Of a stretch of 64,000 nucleotides of DNA, positions 25,070-35,256 are shown piece by piece. Source of the stretch: Streptococcus ilei (lineage in GTDB: Bacteria; Bacillota; Bacilli; Lactobacillales; Streptococcaceae); assembly GCF_000479335.1 (NCBI RefSeq), contig NC_022584.1:496001-560000 (forward strand), in the 5' to 3' direction. The position numbers and the translations under genes are program-made. The notes beneath the pieces are model-generated. The model was not told the origin of the DNA. It made no database searches and saw only the letters and a list, made by a program, of their open reading frames with translations. Numbering within the stretch: the stretch's first letter is position 1; every line of letters begins with the position of its first letter.

Positions 25070-28000
25070 TTAGTCTTCTTTTTTGCGTTTAGCAAGTCCG
25101 AATAATGAGAGACCTGTCAAGGCGCTAAGAATAGCAAGACCAGTTTTAGAAGTTTCCTCAGTACCAGTTTCAGGAAGAACTGCTGTTTCATCAGATGGAT
25201 TGATAAATTTAGTTTCCTTAGTTTCTGGAACTGGTTTTGGATCTGGAGTTGGAACTGGATCTGGAGTTGGAACTGGATCTGGAGTCGGTGTTGGTGTAGG
25301 AACCGGAGTTGGTGTTGGTGTTGGAGTTGGTGTAGGAGTCGGTGTTGGTGTTGGTGTCACCGTCTTCTTGTAAATGTGTTGAGTATTACCGTTCTCATCT
25401 ACAATTGTCTTAACAAACTCGTAACCTGGAATATCTTTCTTCGGTTGCTCACCATCTTCTGTTGGATAACCAGGAATTGGTTTTCCATTTTCATCTACGT
25501 GTGAAGTTGTAACTTTCTCGTAGACGTGCTCTGTATCACCATTAGGTAATTTCTTGGTTTCAACGAAACGGTAACCTGGAATTTCAGCTTTTGGCTCTTC
25601 TCCATCAACTGTAGGATATCCTGGGATTTCCTTACCTTCTTTATCAACAAACTTAGTGATTGGAAGAACAGTCGGTGTATAAGTTGCAGAAGCTTTTGTT
25701 CCGTTCACATCTTCACGAACTACTGTCACTGCTGGTGCAGTACCAGTAAATTCAGGTTCTGGAGTGAAAGTTACAGTTCCGTCTGCTGCTACTGTGTAAG
25801 TACCAACACCTGGAATCGTCTTCGTAGTTGAGCCATCTTCAAAGGTTGCTGGAACTTCGTCGTTCATTGGTACACGGCTGTCACCTTCGGTGAAGCTTGG
25901 TTTACCTGTTTGAGTAGCACCCTTCTTACCAATTGAAGTAACTGGTTCTCCTGTTGGTGCAACTGGAGTCACAGTTGGTGTGTACTTAGCTTTCACAACT
26001 GTACCATTCTTATCTTGGCGTTGAACCACGATTCCTGATGCAGTTCCAACAAATGATTTCTCTGGTACGAAGGTTACAGTTCCATCTGGAGCAACTGTGT
26101 AAGTTCCTTCTCCTGGAACAACCTTAGTAGTTGAGCCATCAACAAATGTTGCAGGTACATCATCGTCCATTGGTACTGCAGGATTTCCTTCAGTGAAGCT
26201 TGGTTTGCCTGTTTGAGTAGCACCTTGAATATCAGTTGATGTAGCTGGTTCTGCTGTTGGAACTACCGGAGTGATGAATGGTGTGTACGTTGTACGTGCA
26301 AAGGTACCATTTGCATCTTCCATTGAAACACCTACAGGAAGAACTTCACCTGAGTAAGCTTTGTTAGTTGGGGTGAAGATCACTTCGCCTTTCTCTTTAT
26401 CAACTGTGAATTTACCGATGATATCGCCATTAGGTGCGAAGGCATCCAATTGGTCAGCTGGGTTACCAGAATCATCGTAAAGTCTCAAGGTTGAAGGGCT
26501 CATAGGAGCAATTGGATCCCCTTCAGTGAAGGTTGGTTTGCCTGTTTGAACAATTCCTTGAGGAGCTTTTGATGTAGCTGGTTCTGCTGTTGGAGTAACT
26601 GGTGTTACAGTTGGTGTGTAGGTTGCAGAAGCTTTTGTTCCGTTCATATCTTCACGAACAACTGTTACTGCTGGTGCTTCACCTACAAAGCGTGGATCTG
26701 GTGTGAAGGTTACAGTACCATCAGCTGCTACTGTGTAAATACCAACACCAAGAATTTCTTTCTTAGTTGAACCATCTTCAAAGGTTGCTGGAACTTCGTC
26801 GTTCAAAGGAACATTTTCATGACCAGCTGTGAAGGTTGGTTTACCTGTTTGGGTTTGACCTTGCTTGTCAGTTGAAGTTGCTGGCTCAGCAGTTGGGGTT
26901 ACTGGTGTTACAGTTGGTGTGTAAGTTGCAGTAACTGGAGTACCGTTCTTATCAACACGTTTCACTGTTACCCCTGTACCTGTTCCAGTGAATGATTTTT
27001 CTGGTACGAAGGTTACAGTTCCGTCTGGAGCTACTGTGTAAGTTCCTTCTCCTGGAATTGTCTTCGTAGTTGATCCATCTTCAAAGGTTGCTGGAACTTC
27101 ATCATCCATTGGAATTGCAGGGTTACCAGGTGTAAAGCTTGGTGTACCTGTTTGTGTTTTACCTTGGATGTCTGTAGATGTTGCAGGTTCAGCAGTTGGT
27201 ACAACTGGAGTAATCTTAGGTGTGTATGTTGTTTCAGCTGGAGTGCCGTTTGCATCCTTGGCTTGAACCTTAACTGAAACTACATCCCCTGAGTATGACT
27301 TATCAGTTGGTGTGAAGGTTACAAGGCCTGTTTCTTTATCAACTGTGAAAGTACCGATTTCTTTACCTTCTGGTGATTTAGCAACTACAGATTCTGCTGG
27401 TTGACCATTTTCATCAAGAAGAGTAATGGTATCTTTGTCGATTGGTGCAACTGAGTCACCTTCGGTGAAGGTCACAGTTCCAGTTTGAACCACACCTTGA
27501 GGTGCTTCTGATTCAGCCGGAGTTGCTGTTGGTGTTACTGGAGTTACAGTTGGTGTGTACTTAGCTGTTACTGGTGTACCGTTCTTATCTACACGTTTAA
27601 CAGTCACGCCTGTTCCTGTTCCTGTGAATGATTTTTCTGGTACGAAGGTTACTGTTCCGTCTGGAGCTACTGTGTAAGTTCCTTCTCCTGGAATTGTTTT
27701 CGTAGTTGAACCATCTTCAAAGGTTGCAGGTGTATCATCATCCATTGGGACGTTTTCGTTACCTGGTGTGAAGGTTGGTTTACCAGATTGTTCTTGACCT
27801 TGTTTATCAGTTGAAGTTGCATCTTCTGCTGTTGGTGTTACTGGAGTTACAGTTGGTGTGTAGGTTGCAGATGCTTTCGTTCCGTTCTTATCTTCGCGGA
27901 CAACGGTTACTGCTGGTGCAGTTCCTACGAATGATTTTTCTGGTACAAATGTAACAGTACCGTCTGCTGCTACTGTGTATGTACCAACACCTTCTACTGT

Positions 28001-31000
28001 CTTAGTTGTTGAACCGTCGTCGAATGTTGCTGGAACATCTTCGTTGATTTCAACAGTCTTCTCAACACCATTAACCGTTACAGTTCCACCCTTGAATTCA
28101 GGTTTACCTTTTTGAGTAGCACCTTGGATGTCAGTTGTTTCAGCTGGTGTTGCTTCAGGTGTTACAGGTAATACTGTTGGTGTGTAGGTCGCTGAAGCTT
28201 TTGTTCCGTTCTTATCTTCGCGGACAACTGTCACGGCTGGTGCAGTTCCTACGAATGATTTTTCTGGTACAAATGTAACAGTACCGTCTGCTGCTACTGT
28301 GTATGTACCAACACCTTCAACGGTCTTAGTTGTTGATCCGTCGTCGAATGTTGCTGGAACATCTTCGTTGATTTCAACAGTTTTCTCAACACCATCAACC
28401 GTTACAGTTCCACCCTTGAATTCAGGTTTACCTGTTTGAGTAGCACCTTGGATGTCTTTGGTTTCAGCAGGTGTTGCTTCAGGTGTTACTGGCAATACTG
28501 TTGGTGTGTAGGTCGCTGAAGCTTTTGTTCCGTTCTTATCTTCGCGGACAACTGTCACAGCTGGTGCAGTTCCTACAAATGATTTTTCTGGTACAAATGT
28601 AACAGTACCGTCTGCTGCTACTGTGTATGTACCAACACCTTCTACTGTCTTAGTTGTTGAACCGTCATCGAATGTTGCTGGAACATCTTCGTTGATTTCA
28701 ACAGTCTTTTCAACGCCATCAACCGTTACAGTTCCACCCTTGAATTCAGGTTTACCTGTTTGAGTAGAACCTTGAACATCTTTTGTTTCAGCTGGTGTTG
28801 CAGTTGGTGTTACTGGAACAATCTCTGGAGTGTAAGTTGTATCAACCTTGATTCCGTTTGAGCTTTCAGCTTGAACCTTAACAGGCGTTACTTTACCTGT
28901 GTAAGATTTATCAGTTGGTGTGAAGGTTACAGTACCAGTTGCTGGGTCGATCGTGAATGTACCGATTGGTGTTGTTCCATCTTCAGCGTAAGCCGTTGTA
29001 GTTGAAACTTCGTTACCGTCTTTATCCAAAAGTGTGTAGCTGTTATCTTTAATAGTAATTTTTTTGTCTTCACCATTTACAGAAACAGTTGTACCCGCAA
29101 AGGTTGGAGTACCTGTTTGAGTGGCACCTTGGATATCTTTAGATGTAGCTGGATCTGCTGTTGGTACAGCTGCTTTTACAGTAGGTGTGTAGCTTGCATC
29201 AGAAGTAATAGTTGCAGTTTTACCATTTGCATTGGTAACAGTCGCAGTTGCTTGGACTTTAACCCCTTTAGCAGTTCCGACAAAGTCTTTCTCAGGAGTG
29301 AAAGTTACTGCTCCTGTAGTAGGATCAATTAAGTATGTTCCTTCACCTTCTACTGTCACAGTTGTTTCATCAGTAGGCTGACCAGTTGCTGGATCTACCA
29401 ATTTCTTGCTTGTGATTTCAGCAGTCTTGTCGTTGCTCAACTCAAATGTAGGAGTTTGAGTTTGAGGAACGTTTTGAATATCCTCAGAAACTTTGTTTGT
29501 TGGAGTCACTGTGATTGGTGTGACAGTTGGTGTGTACTTAGCTGTAGCTGTCTTAACGTACTCCGCTTGAACCTTACCGTCTTTATTGCGACCAACTGGC
29601 GCTGACAATGTAACTTCCACACCTTTTGCAGTACCAGTGAAGCTAGGATCTGGAGTAAAGGTTACTTCGCCCGTTGTAGGATTGATCGTATATGTTCCTT
29701 CTCCATCTACTGTTACAGATGGCGCATCAGTAGAAAGTCCTGTTGCTGGATCTACTAACTTAGCAGGGTATTCTGCACTTGGAGTGACCGAAATCTTGTC
29801 TCCATTTGCGTTAGTTTCAGTTGTGTTAAAGGTTGGTGTTTCTTTTTGAGTTGCACCTTGAACATCAGTCGATGTCTTGTCAACCCCTTCGATTTCAATC
29901 GGAGTGACTGTTGGAACGTATTGACCATCCATGGTATTTAACTGACCATTAATGTTTGGTTCTTGGTCTGGGAATTTTGTTGACCAACCCGTATCGTAAC
30001 CATTGTTATCTACACGACGGATAGAGATACCATCTGCAGTTCCTAGGAAGTTATCTTCTGGGATAAACTCAACGTCTACGTCTTTACCATTGGCAGTAAT
30101 CTTGTATTTCCCTTGACCTGGTACAACATAGTACCCATCTGCATCAAGAGTCGCACGGTTACCATCTTTATCAACGATGTATGGTTCTACAGTTTCGTCG
30201 ATGACTGCCTGAGAGTTACGTTGATACTTGTGCTCTCCACGTGCTGTAAAGGCTACAGTCGCTGTTTGTTTGGCACCTTGAGGGCCAGAAGTTTCCTTGA
30301 ATTCCCCTTTTGGTGGATGGGTGATTTGAGTCTTGAAGTCTTCTACTTCCCCTGAGAAGGCCATACCCGTTGGGCTTTCAATCTCAGTAGCTTTCTTAGC
30401 AATACGGACACGAGCACCTAATTCGTTGATACTTGGATCAATAAAAGTCTTACTGTTTGCGAAGGTCAACTCAACAGTGCCATCTTGTGTGATTGTAGCG
30501 AGATTTGAGCGTTCATCCTCGTCGAATTTACCATTTTGGTTAAAGTCTACCCAACCATAGATATGTGCTTCTGAAGCTCCATCCAAATGGGCTTGAACTG
30601 ACATTTTGTAGTTACCTGGGCGTGTACGATCCATCTTGATCATCTCATTGGTTGTCCCTTTGAGTTCATCCGGAAGCAATTGGTCAATTCCTTCATCGGC
30701 CGTAGTTGCCTTATCATCACCGAACCAGTCAAGAGTCGTGTTTTCATCCATATCTGGGCTCACATTACCAAGATATGGTTGATTTACTTTAGCTCCAGTA
30801 ACACCGTCAACAGTTGCAATGGTATGGACTGCCTTACCATATGACTCAGGAGCATCCCCTTCATCAAGCGGGAAGAATCCTAGCATTGCTGACTGTTTAC
30901 CACCCGAAGCGATATAAAGTCCAATTTCAGAGGCACCACGTGTCATCACGAGGGGAACAGTATAATTACCTGCAGAAATGTTAGGTCCAAAGATACCGGT

Positions 31001-32440
31001 TCCTAGACCACCTGTAACTTGGTCAGGATTTCCAAAATACTTCCAAACTACTGGTTTCTTTTCTGGTCCAACTTCAGTAGATCTACGAAGTTGGTTTAAG
31101 TTGGTATTATTAAATTTAGGATTAGGTCCAAAAAGATTTTCAGTATCTTGTGGTGAATATGTTTCAGAAGTACTTGGTCTGGTATACTTTTTCCATTCTC
31201 CAATATGCTGCCAACCTTGTCCGTTGGTAGTGAACATAACTAATTCACCTGGGTTAGCAGACTCCCCATCAGCCATAACAATAGCTGGCTTAACTGTCTT
31301 ACCTCGGAAGGTTGCAGAGATTTCAAACTGAACTCCAATATTTCCACCATTCAAAGCTGAACTTATGGTAGTCTTCTTGGTTTTCGTATCAATATTCTCA
31401 AATCTGATTTCAGTCCAATTATTTTGGGGATCAGCGATGACTTTGGCTTCTTCACCATCGTTAAAAGCTTGCTTAGCAGCATTTGAAGTGACTCCACTTA
31501 CATAACCATTTTTTGCATTTGGATCATAGGTTGCTTTTTCTGCTTCTGTAGCCCCTTGATTTTCCATCCGTTTCTTATAGATTTCAGTCGCTTGGAAAGG
31601 TTTCAAGGATTTGACTTTTACAGTAACTACATAACCAGGCATGATTTCCTTGGTATAGGTAGACCCAACTTGAAGAGCCAATTTTTCTTCTAAGTTCTCA
31701 GTTGGTTTAACTTCACTTTTAGGAACTAATACTGTAGTAGTTCCTGTCCAGTTAGCTACATCTCCAAAGTCCAACCAAGTAATCTGGCTGGTCATAGATT
31801 TGGCATCAAGATCTGTTGTAAAGCCTGGTTTTTCAACTTTTGGAGTTGAAGTTGCATCTTCAACGTCATCCGCGATCAAGTTAGGATCGTTGGCGTCACC
31901 AAGAGCACGACGAGTACGGCCACTTCGCTTACCACCAGATGTTTCTGCAGTCACAGCAGGTTTTTCTGTAGTTGGTGCTTCGACACCTGCAGCCACATTT
32001 TCTTTCTTATCTGTTGAAGTTGCATCAGTTGCCTTGTTGTTTGGGTTTGTTGAAGCTTCTGTTGTTGCAGGAGTTGCTACAGCCGCTTTATCTTCAGTAG
32101 TAGTTGCAGTTGTTGGTTCAGTAGTTGTTGTTGGTGTTGCACCTGCTGCAGTTACTGGTGCTTCAGCATTGTAAGTCTTAGCTGAAGTTGAAGCTTCACT
32201 TGTTGTAGCAGTGTTCGCTTCAGTTGTTGTAGAAGCAGGAGCTTCTGTTGTTGTAGCAGGTTGAGCCCCTTCTTCTGTTGCCTTTGCAACAGTTGTTGGG
32301 TTCTCTGCGTTTTCTTCGGCTGATACGCTAGACGCTGTACCAACCATAACGAGTGTTCCTAAAAGGACAGAGCAAACTCCGACATTCAATTTACGAATCG
32401 AAAATCTGCTAATGCGATCATTAAATAAATCTTTGCCCAT
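25070..32440 (-). CDS. CshA-like LPXTG-anchored fibrillar adhesin
   Basis: 2456 residues. The YSIRK-type signal (RFSIRKLNVGVCSVLLG) is followed by a Thr/Ala/Glu-rich stretch and a large non-repeat N-terminal region ending with a GEVEDF segment. About 14 CshA-type repeats of roughly 100 residues then follow, each opening like DIQGATQTGKPxF and closing TYTPTVTPVTPT. Next come two MucBP-like units (IPGYPTxDGExP), a Pro-Thr wall-spanning run and LPETG with a hydrophobic helix and KRKKED. Sortase A should link it to peptidoglycan, giving surface fibrils for adhesion to host or bacterial partners. The start at 32440 is chosen because the upstream in-frame ATG overlaps the GGAGG site. Confidence 0.93.
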   Translation of the reverse strand: MGKDLFNDRISRFSIRKLNVGVCSVLLGTLVMVGTASSVSAEENAENPTTVAKATEEGAQPATTTEAPASTTTEANTATTSEASTSAKTYNAEAPVTAAGATPTTTTEPTTATTTEDKAAVATPATTEASTNPNNKATDATSTDKKENVAAGVEAPTTEKPAVTAETSGGKRSGRTRRALGDANDPNLIADDVEDATSTPKVEKPGFTTDLDAKSMTSQITWLDFGDVANWTGTTTVLVPKSEVKPTENLEEKLALQVGSTYTKEIMPGYVVTVKVKSLKPFQATEIYKKRMENQGATEAEKATYDPNAKNGYVSGVTSNAAKQAFNDGEEAKVIADPQNNWTEIRFENIDTKTKKTTISSALNGGNIGVQFEISATFRGKTVKPAIVMADGESANPGELVMFTTNGQGWQHIGEWKKYTRPSTSETYSPQDTENLFGPNPKFNNTNLNQLRRSTEVGPEKKPVVWKYFGNPDQVTGGLGTGIFGPNISAGNYTVPLVMTRGASEIGLYIASGGKQSAMLGFFPLDEGDAPESYGKAVHTIATVDGVTGAKVNQPYLGNVSPDMDENTTLDWFGDDKATTADEGIDQLLPDELKGTTNEMIKMDRTRPGNYKMSVQAHLDGASEAHIYGWVDFNQNGKFDEDERSNLATITQDGTVELTFANSKTFIDPSINELGARVRIAKKATEIESPTGMAFSGEVEDFKTQITHPPKGEFKETSGPQGAKQTATVAFTARGEHKYQRNSQAVIDETVEPYIVDKDGNRATLDADGYYVVPGQGKYKITANGKDVDVEFIPEDNFLGTADGISIRRVDNNGYDTGWSTKFPDQEPNINGQLNTMDGQYVPTVTPIEIEGVDKTSTDVQGATQKETPTFNTTETNANGDKISVTPSAEYPAKLVDPATGLSTDAPSVTVDGEGTYTINPTTGEVTFTPDPSFTGTAKGVEVTLSAPVGRNKDGKVQAEYVKTATAKYTPTVTPITVTPTNKVSEDIQNVPQTQTPTFELSNDKTAEITSKKLVDPATGQPTDETTVTVEGEGTYLIDPTTGAVTFTPEKDFVGTAKGVKVQATATVTNANGKTATITSDASYTPTVKAAVPTADPATSKDIQGATQTGTPTFAGTTVSVNGEDKKITIKDNSYTLLDKDGNEVSTTTAYAEDGTTPIGTFTIDPATGTVTFTPTDKSYTGKVTPVKVQAESSNGIKVDTTYTPEIVPVTPTATPAETKDVQGSTQTGKPEFKGGTVTVDGVEKTVEINEDVPATFDDGSTTKTVEGVGTYTVAADGTVTFVPEKSFVGTAPAVTVVREDKNGTKASATYTPTVLPVTPEATPAETKDIQGATQTGKPEFKGGTVTVDGVEKTVEINEDVPATFDDGSTTKTVEGVGTYTVAADGTVTFVPEKSFVGTAPAVTVVREDKNGTKASATYTPTVLPVTPEATPAETTDIQGATQKGKPEFKGGTVTVNGVEKTVEINEDVPATFDDGSTTKTVEGVGTYTVAADGTVTFVPEKSFVGTAPAVTVVREDKNGTKASATYTPTVTPVTPTAEDATSTDKQGQEQSGKPTFTPGNENVPMDDDTPATFEDGSTTKTIPGEGTYTVAPDGTVTFVPEKSFTGTGTGVTVKRVDKNGTPVTAKYTPTVTPVTPTATPAESEAPQGVVQTGTVTFTEGDSVAPIDKDTITLLDENGQPAESVVAKSPEGKEIGTFTVDKETGLVTFTPTDKSYSGDVVSVKVQAKDANGTPAETTYTPKITPVVPTAEPATSTDIQGKTQTGTPSFTPGNPAIPMDDEVPATFEDGSTTKTIPGEGTYTVAPDGTVTFVPEKSFTGTGTGVTVKRVDKNGTPVTATYTPTVTPVTPTAEPATSTDKQGQTQTGKPTFTAGHENVPLNDEVPATFEDGSTKKEILGVGIYTVAADGTVTFTPDPRFVGEAPAVTVVREDMNGTKASATYTPTVTPVTPTAEPATSKAPQGIVQTGKPTFTEGDPIAPMSPSTLRLYDDSGNPADQLDAFAPNGDIIGKFTVDKEKGEVIFTPTNKAYSGEVLPVGVSMEDANGTFARTTYTPFITPVVPTAEPATSTDIQGATQTGKPSFTEGNPAVPMDDDVPATFVDGSTTKVVPGEGTYTVAPDGTVTFVPEKSFVGTASGIVVQRQDKNGTVVKAKYTPTVTPVAPTGEPVTSIGKKGATQTGKPSFTEGDSRVPMNDEVPATFEDGSTTKTIPGVGTYTVAADGTVTFTPEPEFTGTAPAVTVVREDVNGTKASATYTPTVLPITKFVDKEGKEIPGYPTVDGEEPKAEIPGYRFVETKKLPNGDTEHVYEKVTTSHVDENGKPIPGYPTEDGEQPKKDIPGYEFVKTIVDENGNTQHIYKKTVTPTPTPTPTPTPTPTPTPVPTPTPTPDPVPTPDPVPTPDPKPVPETKETKFINPSDETAVLPETGTEETSKTGLAILSALTGLSLFGLAKRKKED
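27824..28795 (-). repeat. Three near-identical 324-bp tandem repeats in the adhesin
   Basis: Three consecutive CshA-type units of 108 residues (324 bases each) are almost identical in DNA, far more so than the other units, which have diverged. This points to recent duplication or ongoing homogenisation by recombination, with potential for length variation between strains. Boundaries are approximate. Confidence 0.85.
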
Positions 32441-32688
32441 ATTTTCCTCCATAATTTTTTACAATTAATAAGCTAATTTATTGGCCTATATTTTAAACCT
32501 TATATATTCTATCAGACTAGTTAAAAATATCAAAGTGAAATGACTCAAAAAACTAATCATTTTTAAAATTTTTGATGATATTACTAATCATTAAATTTAA
32601 ATAATAGGAAGTATGGTTCATTTTTATGAAAAAACTTAAACTTTCTTCCTATCTATATAGTTCTATATAGTGACTTTTTGTTTAAAGC

Positions 32689-33528
32689 CTAAATAGCCAA
32701 ATCAAACTTCAATTGAGGTTTGACTGGATTATAATCTTCCAAAACAAAGTCCTCGGCTTTAATCTCAAAGAAATTGGTGCCATCTGGTACATTCAATACC
32801 AAACGAGGCTGGCAATCAGATGGCTCGCGCCGAAGTAATTCTTCTGCCTGTTCGAATTGGTTATCATAGATGTGGAGGTTGTTAATAAAGTAAAAGAACT
32901 TGCCAACCTTCCAGCCAAAGTGCTTGGCAATCATCATTTGAAGAGCCACGTATTGCATGGCATTGATATGGTGCGCTACCAACATGTCATTCGAACGTTG
33001 GGTCAAGGTCGCATCCAGATAGATTTCCCCATCGACACGACGTACATCAAACATGGTTTGAAAAGCACAAGGTAAGAGTCCTTCGCTCTCTTCAAAGGCT
33101 TGGTAGTCCCATAGAGAAATGATATTACGACGATTCCAGGGATTGGCTTCCAGCTGTTTGAGAATCTTGTTGATGATGTCGTGCTTTTTAACGACAGCAC
33201 CATAACGCTCTCCAATCGTTCCCGTATCTCCTACTTCCCAGTCGTTCCAGTAATGAACTTGGTATTTGTCATTTAGGAGTTCTAGACTATTGGACTGGTC
33301 CTGGTAGATCCAGAGCATCTCCTTGATAGCCGACTTAATGGCGATAGGACGAAGCGTCGTAATAGGAAACTCGCCTTTGGCTAGATCAAATTCCATAAAA
33401 GCCCCAGTAATGTACTTGGAATTGGCAGTTGTACCATCCTTGTACCTAGGCCGAGCCTGCTCAGACCAGACGCCTTCTTCCATAATTCTTCGAATATTTT
33501 CTTTAAAAAGGATATCTGCTTTTGTCAT
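32689..33528 (-). CDS. thyA: Thymidylate synthase
   Basis: A 279-residue protein with catalytic Cys in [33 protein letters not shown] and NLHIYDNQ, which are diagnostic of ThyA. It methylates dUMP using methylene-tetrahydrofolate and produces the dihydrofolate recycled by FolA. It stands alone, with the adhesin gene lying between it and folA. Confidence 0.97.
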   Translation of the reverse strand: MTKADILFKENIRRIMEEGVWSEQARPRYKDGTTANSKYITGAFMEFDLAKGEFPITTLRPIAIKSAIKEMLWIYQDQSNSLELLNDKYQVHYWNDWEVGDTGTIGERYGAVVKKHDIINKILKQLEANPWNRRNIISLWDYQAFEESEGLLPCAFQTMFDVRRVDGEIYLDATLTQRSNDMLVAHHINAMQYVALQMMIAKHFGWKVGKFFYFINNLHIYDNQFEQAEELLRREPSDCQPRLVLNVPDGTNFFEIKAEDFVLEDYNPVKPQLKFDLAI

Positions 33529-33580
33529 TCATTCTCCTTAAATACTTTAATACTTTCATTATAACATAGGATAAATAAAA

Positions 33581-33610
33581 AGAGTTCTAAATGATTCAAT
33601 TTAGAACTCT
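33581..33610. terminator. Terminator between thyA and glcK
   Basis: A long perfect stem AGAGTTCTAAAT / ATTTAGAACTCT with flanking A and T runs, directly after the glucokinase stop. Confidence 0.9.
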
Positions 33611-33622
33611 TTTTGTATGATT

Positions 33623-34582
33623 CTATTGTAGGACAAGTGACGCAGCTCCAATAACTCCTGCATCATTTCCAAGATTAGCAAGCACCAGTTGGGTTGAAGT
33701 ACGAACTTGTGGGAAAGTATTTTCATCAAAGACTTTTTGAACCCCATCCAAGAGGAATTGACCTGCTGCTGATACACCACCACCGATGACGATGTTTGCT
33801 GGGTTCAAGACACTTGCGATGTTGGCACAAGCAATACCCAAGTATTGAGAGAAATGACGGTAGACAATCAAGGCCAAATCATCCCCATCTTTAGCCAAAT
33901 CAAAGACAGTCTTAGCTGTGACATCTTCACCATCGTCAATCAAGCGTTTCAACTCTGCATCTCCTGCATATTCATCTGCATAGCGACGAGTCAAATTGAC
34001 AATACCAGTTGCTGAAGCTACTGTTTCCAAGCAACCTTTCTTACCACAGGTACAATCAAATGGACGATCGAAGTCTACTGTGATATGGCCAAGTTCACCA
34101 GCTACACCACCAGCACCGTGCAAGAGTTTTCCTTCCGCCACGATACCGCCACCAACACCTGTACCAAGTGTCATGAAGACGACGTCTGGTTGATTTTCGC
34201 CAGCACCTTTCCAACGTTCACCAAGGGCAGCAACGTTAGCGTCATTGTCGATGAAGAAAGGAATTCCCAAGGCAGACTCAATATCTTTCTTGATTGGCTG
34301 AAGAGTCTTCCAGTTAAGGTTGTAGGCCCCGATAACCGTTCCTTCGAAGCGATCAACTGCACCAGGTGATCCCATTCCGATTCCTATGAAATCTTCTGCT
34401 AAAAGGTTTAATAGTTCCAAGCGATGTTGAATGGAAGCGATGATATCAGGAACGATGTGGCTTCCTTCGTCGAGGATGTTGGTCTTAATAGACCACTTTT
34501 CTTGAATTTCACCTTCTTGCGTCAAAATGGCAAATTTGACAGATGTTCCACCTAAGTCAATACCAATAATTTTCTTGGACAT
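33623..34582 (-). CDS. glcK: Glucokinase, ROK family
   Basis: A 319-residue ROK-family kinase with phosphate-1 GIDLGGTSVKFA, GELGHITVD and the zinc motif CTCGKKGCLE. It phosphorylates free glucose from intracellular sugar hydrolysis, feeding glycolysis. The start at 34582 follows AAAGGAG; the longer frame lacks a site. Confidence 0.94.
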   Translation of the reverse strand: MSKKIIGIDLGGTSVKFAILTQEGEIQEKWSIKTNILDEGSHIVPDIIASIQHRLELLNLLAEDFIGIGMGSPGAVDRFEGTVIGAYNLNWKTLQPIKKDIESALGIPFFIDNDANVAALGERWKGAGENQPDVVFMTLGTGVGGGIVAEGKLLHGAGGVAGELGHITVDFDRPFDCTCGKKGCLETVASATGIVNLTRRYADEYAGDAELKRLIDDGEDVTAKTVFDLAKDGDDLALIVYRHFSQYLGIACANIASVLNPANIVIGGGVSAAGQFLLDGVQKVFDENTFPQVRTSTQLVLANLGNDAGVIGAASLVLQ

Positions 34583-34687
34583 TTTACACTCCTTTGTTCC
34601 TATTCTCTTGACACTAGTATACCAAAATGTGAAAAGGGTTTCAATCATTTTTCAAGAATTCTCTCAATTTCATTTGCAAAAAAGAAC

Positions 34688-34709
34688 CTGTCTGCAAAAA
34701 CACAGACAG
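34688..34709 (-). terminator. Terminator of the ABC-F/DUF308 segment
   Basis: CTGTCTG / CAGACAG stem followed on the minus strand by a T-rich run, just after the DUF308 stop. Confidence 0.75.
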
Positions 34710-34715
34710 ATTTCT

Positions 34716-35246
34716 TTACTCTTCGTTATGAAGTTTTAAAAAGAGTCTCAAGGATTGAACGCCAATTATGAAGAAGAACAATCCCAAAATATGTAACAAG
34801 AAGATACTAATAGATAGAGGACTAACAATGAGAAACAATCCTGTAAACAGTTGAATAAGCCCCCAAAATGTAAATTTCTTGGATAATTCTTCAGATCGTT
34901 TGGAAAGGTAATGGGCCTTTTTCAAACTCAAAGCAGACTTATACAAGAGCCAAATACCAAGTGTCATCGGAAAGACAATTGGCAAGGTCTTGTAGCCATA
35001 GAGCAAAAGATAGACTGCAAAGACCAGTGAAACCGCACTTTGGAACAAATAGGGATCTGACAAGGTCGCTTGGGTCCGTAGACGGTAGTAACGTGACAAA
35101 CGCGAAACTGAAATCAAGAAAAAGCCCAGTGAAATCAACCAGCTAAAGGTGGCAATCTTTTCGATTGGATTTACAAAGAGAATAAATCCAATGCCACAAA
35201 ATAAAAATGATGACAATAATAGACTGTATTTACTAATATGCTGCAT
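34716..35246 (-). CDS. DUF308/HdeD-like membrane protein
   Basis: A 176-residue protein with about six short hydrophobic helices in pairs, as in the HdeD/DUF308 family. The start at 35246 follows AAGGAGG. It is the last gene of the DUF1149-degV-dapB-cca-ABC-F run, 10 bases after the ABC-F stop. The function is not known; HdeD members are linked to acid stress in enterobacteria, which may not transfer. Confidence 0.7.
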   Translation of the reverse strand: MQHISKYSLLLSSFLFCGIGFILFVNPIEKIATFSWLISLGFFLISVSRLSRYYRLRTQATLSDPYLFQSAVSLVFAVYLLLYGYKTLPIVFPMTLGIWLLYKSALSLKKAHYLSKRSEELSKKFTFWGLIQLFTGLFLIVSPLSISIFLLHILGLFFFIIGVQSLRLFLKLHNEE

Positions 35247-35256
35247 TCTGCCTCCT

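Noticed and set aside
31800..32174. 124-codon plus-strand frame opposite the adhesin N-terminus
   Set aside because: Val/Ala/Ser-rich shadow of the Thr/Ala repeat region.
32653..32670. CTATATAG-TT-CTATATAG palindrome between thyA and the adhesin gene
   Set aside because: T run only on the plus strand, where no gene ends; too AT-rich to be meaningful by itself.
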